DNA of 64,000 bases. Origin: Methylobacterium nonmethylotrophicum. Its GTDB lineage: Bacteria > Pseudomonadota > Alphaproteobacteria > Rhizobiales > Beijerinckiaceae. The notes below the pieces were generated by a model. The model was given only the letters and a program-made list of their open reading frames with translations, was not told the origin of the DNA and searched no databases. The position numbers were made by a program, and so were the translations under genes. Positions 7,842 through 14,352 of this stretch are shown here, in pieces; the stretch's first letter is position 1, and each line of letters starts with the position of its first letter. Location: NCBI RefSeq assembly GCF_004745635.1, contig NZ_SRLB01000020.1:1-64000 (forward strand), in the 5' to 3' direction.

Positions 7842-9506
7842 ATGTCCTTCGCATTGAAGATCGTCGTCCTGACGATCGCGATCCTGCTTCTTGGCTACCC
7901 CACTGCGGCGCTCGTCGTGCACGGGCTCGATCCAACCCTCTGGCCGAGTGAGGCCATGCGCCCGGGCATGTGGTTCGCGCTCTGGCGCACCGGGCAGCTC
8001 GATGCGATCGTGGAACTGTACTGGGCGATGCTCATCGGCCGCGCGCCGGCGTTCGCGAGCGGCTTCTGGACGCTGATGGCGGTGCTCGCACCGATTGCCT
8101 TGATGATCGGCTGGCGCTTCGCCGGATCGAAGGCCGCGCCCCGGCGCGACGCCTCCGACCTGTTCGGGGGGGCGCGCTTCGCGACCGCCGCCGAGCGCGC
8201 CGCGATGGGTCGAGGCCTCGAACTCGGCCTCGACCCGGAGACCGGGCGCGCGGTGCGCGTCGCCGTCCAGGGCACGCTCGCGACCATCGCGCCACCGCGC
8301 AAGGGCAAGACCTCCGGCGCGTTGATCCCGAACCTGGCCTATCCCGAGCCGAACGCCTGGTCCGGGCCCGCGGTCGTCTTCGATCCGAAGGGCGAACTTT
8401 ACAGGGCTACGGCCGAGCGGCGCCGCGCCATCGGCAGGCGTGTCATTTGTCTCGATCCGCTGAACCTCGTGGGAGGCACGGACCGATGGAATCCCCTTGC
8501 TGACCGCGATCCGGAGGATGTGCTCTATCTTCAGCATACCGCTGCCGCCCTCCTTCCCGAACCGGGCGGCGACGGCGAGGCTGCCGCCTACTTCCGCAAC
8601 CGGGCGATCGATCTCATCACCGGTGCACTCCTAGTCACCCTGAAGCGCGGCACCCGCAGCGTCGCACAGGTCCAGGCGCTGATCGCCGACCCTGATACTT
8701 TGATCGCGCAACTCGAACATTTGCGACCGGCCCCCGCCGCGCTGAGCGCCCTGGAGATCCTCAGGGCCGATCCGAAGACCCGCGACCCGCTCGTCGCCAC
8801 CTGCGCCCAGGCCTTCCAATGGCTCGCCGACGCGCGCCTACGCCATCTCGTCGGCGCCACCAGCTTCGACTTCGCCGACCTCGCCACCGGCCGGGTCGAT
8901 CTGTTCGTGGCGGTGCCGCCCGAGTACAAAGATCTGCTGGCGCCGCTGCTGCGCTGGTTCCTCAGCGATCTGTTCACGAGCGTGCGCCGCAACCGGCCGG
9001 CCGAACGCATCTTGGTGATGATCGACGAGGCCGCAGCCCTCGGGCGGTTCTCCGAGATCCTGACTGCATCTGCCGAGCTTCCGGGCTACGGCGCCTCGCT
9101 CTGGACTCTGTGGCAGGACCGTTCGCAGATTGTCGGCCTCTACGGGCAGGCGGGGGCCGACACCATCCTCAACACCGCCGAGATCGTGACTGTGTTCGAC
9201 GTGCCGGCGGTCGATCCCGACGCGAGCGAACGCTGGTCGCGGGCGCTCGGCGACTACACCGCCCGGGTCGAGACGCTGACCCGGCCCGCCGAGGGGCAGG
9301 GTCAGCGCAGCATTGCCCTGACACCGCAGGCCGCGCGGTTGGTCCCGGCTCAGGCCCTGACCAGCATGCCGAGCCGAGAGCTTCTGGTGTTCGCCAACAG
9401 TGCCGCTTATCCGCGCCATCCGATCCGCTTGCACAAAACCGTGGCTCATTCCGACCCACGCTTCTTAAGTCTGATCAACTCTGTAGCCCCGGTCGGACAA
9501 AGCTGA
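7842..9506 (+). CDS. VirD4/TraG-family type IV coupling protein
   Basis: The 554-residue protein has two N-terminal membrane helices (residues about 3-25 and 70-90), then a hexameric ATPase domain. A Walker A variant lies near residues 151-158 (APPRKGKTSGA, corresponding to the GSGKG loop), the VFDPKGELYRAT block follows it, and Walker B is near 390 (ILVMIDEAAALG). The SELPGYGASLWTLWQDRSQI stretch is typical of VirD4/TraG. Coupling proteins bring the relaxase-DNA complex to a type IV secretion channel. No mating-pair genes lie in the window, so the channel must come from elsewhere. A spacer of 54 bases separates it from the Stb-like operon; it is probably co-transcribed. Confidence 0.88.
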   Translation: MSFALKIVVLTIAILLLGYPTAALVVHGLDPTLWPSEAMRPGMWFALWRTGQLDAIVELYWAMLIGRAPAFASGFWTLMAVLAPIALMIGWRFAGSKAAPRRDASDLFGGARFATAAERAAMGRGLELGLDPETGRAVRVAVQGTLATIAPPRKGKTSGALIPNLAYPEPNAWSGPAVVFDPKGELYRATAERRRAIGRRVICLDPLNLVGGTDRWNPLADRDPEDVLYLQHTAAALLPEPGGDGEAAAYFRNRAIDLITGALLVTLKRGTRSVAQVQALIADPDTLIAQLEHLRPAPAALSALEILRADPKTRDPLVATCAQAFQWLADARLRHLVGATSFDFADLATGRVDLFVAVPPEYKDLLAPLLRWFLSDLFTSVRRNRPAERILVMIDEAAALGRFSEILTASAELPGYGASLWTLWQDRSQIVGLYGQAGADTILNTAEIVTVFDVPAVDPDASERWSRALGDYTARVETLTRPAEGQGQRSIALTPQAARLVPAQALTSMPSRELLVFANSAAYPRHPIRLHKTVAHSDPRFLSLINSVAPVGQS

Positions 9507-9681
9507 TGATGCACTTACATTGAACGACGTGCAAAACTTATTGAACTGAATTATATCGATTCACAATAAATATATTATTATAAAATTGCAAATTCGCGAT
9601 AAATGCTACGTTTGTCATTAGAATTATAATGGCACAATTATTAGCAGTGTCGTCAACTACAGTAAAATGAAGGTCTGAGCC

Positions 9682-10368
9682 ATGAAAATCTTCAAGAAAA
9701 ATCTCCTGATGTTGAGCCGCGAAGAACTCAGTGCAAAACATCAGACTAAATCGGGTGTAATCATGCATGAAATTGGGCATGTGATTGCATACCGCCGCAT
9801 AGGTATAAGCACAGCTTATATAGCGATACATGAAGATTATAACATAGGATCTATATTTGCCCCTTCTCCTTCTGATACTTCAGAAATTTCAATTGAAAAT
9901 CAAATCCTAATCCATGCTTCGGGAGTATTCATGGAGAAGGCAATTTTTGGCGATTTTAATGTCGACACCGCATACGGCGATTTCATGAAGATTGCCGATA
10001 TGGTTAGAGCATCAGGAAAAATATACCCAGCCCTCACAAACAGAATCGATTCCGGCGTTCCGTTTGCGGAGAGATTATTTGCGGATTACGGAACCAAATT
10101 TCCGACTAGGTCGGAAAGGTATTTTGCATACGCCCTACACCACGCAATCCTCAAGAAATTGGGCAGTGGTAATCTTATAGAAGGACATAGAGTAATTCGG
10201 TTCTGCGATATGCCGATGCTATACAGAATCACGCATCACTCTCAGTCTTCTGCCCTCAGAGAACAAACCAAAAGGTGGGATCGTTTAGATGAACTCACAA
10301 CATCGTTAGAGGAAAACAGTAGTTATGCTGAACAGGAGATCCTGAGTAGACTTCGCTTCGGGCCCTAG
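9682..10368 (+). CDS. Stand-alone FtsH-peptidase (M41)-like zinc protease, AT-rich cargo
   Basis: The 228-residue protein has a zinc-protease HExxH at H29-E30-H33 (MHEIGHVIAYRRIG). Downstream, SGVFMEKAIFGDFNVDTAYGDFMKIADM (residues about 80-107) lines up with the FtsH segment AGRAAEE-FG...TGASNDI-ATxLA, which puts D100 in the place of the third zinc ligand. No AAA ATPase domain and no membrane helix is present, so it is an isolated peptidase domain. The gene and its upstream spacer are strikingly AT-rich against the flanking GC-rich DNA, a sign of recent transfer. It lies between the coupling protein and an IS3 remnant. Substrate and role are unknown; regulated proteolysis by a mobile element is one possibility. 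Confidence 0.65.
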   Translation: MKIFKKNLLMLSREELSAKHQTKSGVIMHEIGHVIAYRRIGISTAYIAIHEDYNIGSIFAPSPSDTSEISIENQILIHASGVFMEKAIFGDFNVDTAYGDFMKIADMVRASGKIYPALTNRIDSGVPFAERLFADYGTKFPTRSERYFAYALHHAILKKLGSGNLIEGHRVIRFCDMPMLYRITHHSQSSALREQTKRWDRLDELTTSLEENSSYAEQEILSRLRFGP

Positions 10369-10725
10369 AATTCTGACTACACCTCATAGTTAGCTCCAAT
10401 TCGACTTTGAAGGGCAAACCTCAGCCGGCCACATTCGGCCATTCATTACATGCTGACCAAGCCGAACTGACGTCCGCAATATTGAGCCAACGACGAGTTG
10501 CACGTTGTCGCACATCAATGTATGACAACGCAGCTGTAACGCCGTTTAGTGCTGCTGAGTCAACGACTTACGCGGGCTGCCGCTTAGGTGAGAATCCTGG
10601 CGCCCCAGCCAAGCCTTTTTTTGGCTTACCTAAAAGCGATTCAGCCTCAGTTCTTAGCCGAGTTTGTTTGTGCGCAGCGTACCACGTCGCGTACCAAGCT
10701 CCGCTAGATGATCGATCGCCTGCAG
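10369..10725. other. Intergenic, no gene recognised
   Basis: This 357-base stretch lies between the AT-rich protease gene and the interrupted resident gene. It shifts from AT-rich to GC-rich composition. An open frame runs through it on the plus strand, but its predicted protein has no domain and mixed composition, so it is not called. No RNA gene or clear terminator is seen. Confidence 0.5.
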
Positions 10726-10763
10726 CTACCACGGGGCCTGGACCGAAAAAGCATAGGCCAGGG
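10726..10763 (-). pseudogene. Detached 3' end of the gene interrupted by the IS3 element
   Basis: On the minus strand this encodes ALAYAFSVQAPW and a stop. If the IS3 element (10767-12092) and one copy of the 3-bp duplication (CCG) are removed, the resident gene at 12093-12594 reads straight into this piece in frame, giving a natural-looking C-terminus LLAAALAYAFSVQAPW. It is therefore the original end of that gene. Confidence 0.7.
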
Positions 10764-11200
10764 CCGTGGTCAGCCCCCATCGGAGTGGTCCGCCCTGAAG
10801 TATGGCTTTGAGCCGACGGAGGACGGACGCGATGGGAACGAAGAAGCACAAGCCGGAAGAGGTCGTGGCCGAGCTGCGGCAGGTGGACGTGCTGGTCTCG
10901 CAGGGGCAGAGCGTGGCTGATGCGATCCGGGGTATCGGGGTGACCGAGGTCACCTACTATCGTTGGCGCAACGAGTTCGGTGGGCTGAAGTCCGACCAGG
11001 TGCGCCGGATGAAGGAGCTGGAGACCGAGAACCAGCGGCTGCGCAAGGCGATCGCGGATCTCACGCTCGACAAGCTGATCCTGCAGAGGCGGCCCGGGGA
11101 AACTTCTGAGCCCCGCGCGCCGGCGCGCCTGCATCGAGCATGTCCGGACCGTGCTGACGGTCTCCGAGCGGCGCGCCTGTCGCGCCCTCGGACAGCATCC

Positions 11201-11225
11201 CTCATCCTGAGCCTGTCGAAGGATC
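11201..11225 (+). repeat. 25-bp repeat, copy 1 (in OrfB of the IS3 remnant)
   Basis: The copy starts CTCATCCTGAGCC and ends GAAGGATC. Its exact inverse lies at 11377-11401. Compared with the expected OrfB reading frame it adds about 22 bases, introduces a stop and shifts the frame by one. Confidence 0.85.
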
Positions 11226-11376
11226 GACGCAGCGCAAGGTGCCGCGGGGGAGAGACGACGAGGCGGCGCTGCTGGCCGACCTGGTCGAGTTGTCGCGCCG
11301 GTATGGCCGCTACGGCTACCGCAAGATCGCCGCCCTGCTGCGGGCGGCGGGCTGGCTGGTCAACGACAAGCGGGTG

Positions 11377-11401
11377 GATCCTTCGACAGGCTCAGGATGA
11401 G
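11377..11401 (-). repeat. 25-bp repeat, copy 2 (inverted)
   Basis: This is the exact reverse complement of 11201-11225, 151 bases away. It again adds about 22 bases to OrfB and brings in a TGA at 11398-11400. The two copies could pair as the arms of a long stem, or be hot spots for inversion. Confidence 0.85.
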
Positions 11402-12054
11402 GGGCTGTGGCGGCAGGAGGGGCTGAAGGTGCCGGCCCGCCAGCCCAAGAAGGGTCGGTCGTGGGACGGAGATGGCTCCTGTGTCCGGCTGCGGCCCGAG
11501 CACCGCGATCATGTCTGGTCCTACGACTTCGTCGAGGCGCGCACGCATGACGGGCGCAAGGTCCGCCTGCTGAACGTCATCGACGCGTTCACCCGCGAGT
11601 GCCTGGCGATCCGGGTAGCGCGCAAGCTCAAGGCACCGGACGTGATCGATGGGCTCTCGGACTTGTTCATCCTTCGCGGCGTGCCTGCGCACGTTCGCTC
11701 AGACAATGGACCGGAGTTCATCGCCCAATCCGTGCAGAAGTGGATCACCGCCGCTGGAGCAAAGACGGCCTACATCACGCCTGGCTCACCGTGGGAGAAT
11801 GGCTGCGTTGAGAGCTTCAACGCCAGGTTACGGGACGAGCTGCTGAACGGGGAGATCTTCTACTCACTGCGGGAGGCGCAGATCCTGATCGAGAGCTGGA
11901 GGAGACACTACAATGGGGTTCGGCCGCACGCCTCCCTCGGCTACCGCCCGCCGGCCCCGGAGGTGTTCGTGCCAGCCTTAACCGCTTGGCCGGCTGCGCT
12001 CGCCCGACCGGCTCCGCCGGCCAAGCTACCCGTGGTGGAAAGGCCCACGGTCCA

Positions 12055-12594
12055 CTAACATTCCACTCGGGCCACCTCCTGGGGGCTGATCACCGCCGCG
12101 AGGAGATCCTTGAGGACGGTGTAGGCGGGCTTGTCCTGCGCGCTCGGGCCGAACCAGACCTTGCCGGTCACCGTCATGTCCGCGGCCAGAAGGTCGTAAT
12201 CCCGGTGCTCCACGGTCTCGTCGACCCAGCCGCGCTGGCCGGTGACGGTCACCTCGATGTTGAGGCTGCCGAGCGCCGGCGAGGCCGCCCCCTGCTGCGG
12301 GCAGATGATCGCCCAGATCCGGCCTGCCGCGTCGTAGCCGGCCCGGGAGATGTCGGGCGCGAACATCTGGAAGCAGCGCGATTCCGGATCGCCCGGGACC
12401 GTCTCCCAGCTGAATTCCGGCCACAGCACATGGACCTGCCGTTCCAGCTTCCCGATCTTCGCCAGGTTGTCGAGCAGAGGCAGGCCGGAGAGGTCGGGCT
12501 CCGGATAGGAGAAATGCGGGCCCGACGATGAGAACCCGCCCGTCCAGCCCGGAACCGGGACCTTGTTCACCGGGATCTTTCCGTCATACGTCAC
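12055..12594 (-). CDS. Hypothetical protein, 3' end replaced by the IS3 insertion
   Basis: I do not recognise this protein. From the GTG at 12594 it has 179 residues; a purine-rich GGAGCGGAGGG lies before it. The frame stays open to 12678, so an ATG at 12642 or another upstream start is possible. It is rich in Trp, Pro and aromatic residues (VPGWTGGFSSSGPHFSYPEP, VLWPEFSWETVPGD), has no signal peptide or membrane helix, and reads as a soluble beta-rich protein. The last 12 residues (VISPQEVARVEC) are encoded by the right end of the IS3 element. The original end is preserved at 10726-10763. Confidence 0.6.
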   Translation of the reverse strand: MTYDGKIPVNKVPVPGWTGGFSSSGPHFSYPEPDLSGLPLLDNLAKIGKLERQVHVLWPEFSWETVPGDPESRCFQMFAPDISRAGYDAAGRIWAIICPQQGAASPALGSLNIEVTVTGQRGWVDETVEHRDYDLLAADMTVTGKVWFGPSAQDKPAYTVLKDLLAAVISPQEVARVEC

Positions 12595-12923
12595 GCCGCC
12601 CTCCGCTCCATTACGCGAATCATGTCGTATGAGCATCTTCTGCACCTTGGCTGCTCTATACAAGGTAAAGTCACGCAATGCAGGACATCAAGCGAAATTG
12701 GCCGTGATTTTTGGTAGACGTCTTTTCGTGGGTGGCAGCTGAAATTCTACAGGGCACCAATTATGCAAGATGGACTGCACTGACGTCACCGCGTGACTGG
12801 AAGAGGATCCGTCCGGCGCCGGGACGTCGTCGCGGTGCGTGCGACCCGTGGCACTCCGGCCCCTTCCCGCCCCGGACCTCGGGCGCGTAAACCCGGCGCG
12901 CCCTGCCCGGAGTCTCGCGCCGC
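12595..12923. other. Intergenic between the interrupted gene and the formate dehydrogenase locus
   Basis: This stretch includes a comparatively AT-rich segment (12640-12780), which is likely the promoter and leader of the minus-strand gene. It also forms the border between the mobile region and the chromosomal part. No gene or RNA is seen apart from a possible longer start of the minus-strand gene up to 12678. Confidence 0.5.
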
Positions 12924-14192
12924 ATGCATTCCCGCCTCTTCGCCCTCGCCCTCGCGGCCCTCCTCGCCACCACCGCCCGCGCCGACGCCCCGATGCGCGG
13001 CCATGGCGGGCCGGTGCGGGCGCTGGCGGTGACGGCGGACGGGCAGCGGGCGCTCTCGGGCAGCTTCGATTCCTCCGCCATGCTGTGGTCGATCGAGGAC
13101 GGGGCGGCCCTGCGGGTGCTGCGCGTCCATGACGGAGCGGTGAACGCCGTGGCGCTCCTGCCCGATGGCGGGTTCCTCACCGCGGGCGAGGACGGTCGCG
13201 TCGCCCTCTGGCGCGATGGCCCTGAGCCGGAGCGGATCCTCGCCAGCCATGCGGGCCCGGTCTCCGGCCTCGCGGTGGCGCCGGACGGGCGCCGGATCGC
13301 CTCGTCGTCCTGGGACGGCACCGCCCGGATCACGCCCCTCGACGGCGCACCGGCCCTCGTGCGGGAGGGTCACCGCGGCAACGTCAACGCCGTGGCGTTC
13401 CTGCCCGACGGCCGCCTCGTGACGGCAGGCTACGACGCGACGGTGCGGGTCTGGCCGGAGGCGGGACCGCCCGTGACGGTCCAGCTCGACGCGCCGGTCA
13501 ACGCCGTGGCGGCCGCCCCGGACGGGGAGATCGCGGCGGCCGGTGCCGACGGCAGCCTGCACCTGCTGCGGCCCGACGGCACGACCCGGGCGGCCCTCGC
13601 CCTCGGCCCCCGCCCGGTCGTGGCTCTGGCGCTCTCGCCCGACGGGGGCCGGATCGCCGCCGCGACGGTGGGCGGCGCGGTCGCGGTGATCGACCGGGCC
13701 GAGGCGCGGGTGCGGCTCACCCTGGTCGGACCCGGGCTGCCGGTCTGGTCGCTGGCCTTCCGGGGCACCGACGAGCTCGTCACCGGCGGCGGCGACCGGC
13801 TGGTGCGGCGCTGGGACCTCGCCACCGGCGAGCCGATCGGGCCGCTCGCCATGACCCGCCCGGCCGACGCGCTCGCCGCCTATCCGGGCGACCGCGGCGC
13901 CGAGGTGTTTCGCGCCTGCGAGGCCTGCCACACGCTGACGCCCGACGGCGGCAACCGCGCCGGGCCGACCCTCCACGGCGTGTTCGGCCGCCGCATCGCC
14001 GCCGTGCCGGACTATCCCTACTCCCCGGCCTTCCGGCAGCTCGACATCACCTGGACCGCCGAGACCATCGCCCGCCTGTTCGAGGTCGGCCCGGCCCGTT
14101 TCACGCCCGGCACCAAGATGCCGGAGCAGACGATCAATGCGGCGGAGGACCGGGCGGCGCTGGTGCGGTTCCTGGAGACGGCGACGCGGTGA
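12924..14192 (+). CDS. WD40-repeat protein with C-terminal cytochrome c domain
   Basis: The 422-residue protein starts with a signal peptide (residues 1-20, cleavage near ARA-DAP). About seven WD40/beta-propeller blades follow (residues 25-310; recurring pattern GHxGPVxALAVxxDGxxxxSGSxDxxxxLW). The end (315-422) is a class I cytochrome c domain: heme-binding CEACH near residue 332 and a likely axial methionine in GTKMPEQ near 398. It should be exported and fold in the periplasm with one covalent heme. It precedes the formate dehydrogenase locus and could accept or relay electrons there, but no direct evidence links them. The fusion order propeller-cytochrome is uncommon. Confidence 0.85.
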   Translation: MHSRLFALALAALLATTARADAPMRGHGGPVRALAVTADGQRALSGSFDSSAMLWSIEDGAALRVLRVHDGAVNAVALLPDGGFLTAGEDGRVALWRDGPEPERILASHAGPVSGLAVAPDGRRIASSSWDGTARITPLDGAPALVREGHRGNVNAVAFLPDGRLVTAGYDATVRVWPEAGPPVTVQLDAPVNAVAAAPDGEIAAAGADGSLHLLRPDGTTRAALALGPRPVVALALSPDGGRIAAATVGGAVAVIDRAEARVRLTLVGPGLPVWSLAFRGTDELVTGGGDRLVRRWDLATGEPIGPLAMTRPADALAAYPGDRGAEVFRACEACHTLTPDGGNRAGPTLHGVFGRRIAAVPDYPYSPAFRQLDITWTAETIARLFEVGPARFTPGTKMPEQTINAAEDRAALVRFLETATR

Positions 14193-14352
14193 GTTGCGCG
14201 CGGCCCTCGCCAGGGCCATCCCGTGAGAAGCCGGGCTGCCAGCGCGGCCGTCTCAGCGGATGGTTCGGAGGTCGCGATCGGGATCGGCAACGAGGTCCCG
14301 ACAATCATCGGCGATCTCCGACAGATCGCCGGCGAGTTCAGGGCGTGACCGA

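Larger units (their letters stand above)
10832..12058 (+). pseudogene. IS3-family OrfA/OrfB transposase, inactivated
   Basis: OrfA (from ATG 10832 after a GGAGGA site) has the HTH and leucine-zipper pattern (KPEEVVAELRQVD, VTYYRWRNEFGG, LETENQRLRKAIADL). Its end should read EAARGNF-stop, but one base is missing near 11090, so the frame runs on. OrfB is split over three frames: SPARRRACIEHVRTVLTVSE (from 11109), then STQRKVPRGRDDEAALLADL (from 11224), then LWRQEGLKVPARQ through the rve core. The core has YDFVEARTHDG, HVRSDNGPEF and WENGCVESFNARLRDE for D, D and E. Each OrfB break coincides with a 25-bp repeat that adds about 22 bases. The element could only move with help in trans. Confidence 0.85.
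10767..12092 (+). mobile_element. Decayed IS3-family element (1326 bp)
   Basis: The left end begins TGGTCAGCCCCC at 10767; the right end, read inward on the other strand, begins TGATCAGCCCCC at 12092. Both continue to a TGG-CCG block, giving terminal inverted repeats of about 26 bp with the TG...CA ends of IS3 elements. The flanks carry a 3-bp direct repeat, CCG, at 10764-10766 and 12093-12095. Removing the element restores an open frame in the interrupted gene, an independent support for these borders. The single transposase gene inside is inactive through three lesions. Confidence 0.8.

Noticed and set aside
5265..9506. Complete integrative conjugative element
   Set aside because: No integrase, attachment sites or VirB/Trb secretion genes are found in the window; only relaxase, coupling protein and accessory genes are present.
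9538..9831. A minus-strand open frame overlapping the start of the M41-like gene, possible toxin partner
   Set aside because: Its residues (MYRYISCAYTYAAVCNHM...) have no domain and it lies opposite the HExxH coding part; no ribosome site was seen.
10407..10811. A 134-codon plus-strand open frame before the IS3 element
   Set aside because: It runs across the IS left end, has mixed composition and no domain, and the DNA is explained by the interrupted gene's 3' piece and the IS.
10832..12058. Programmed frameshift as explanation for the split IS3 OrfA/OrfB
   Set aside because: IS3 elements use one -1 shift; here OrfB itself is in three frames with in-frame stops at two inserted repeats, so it is decayed.
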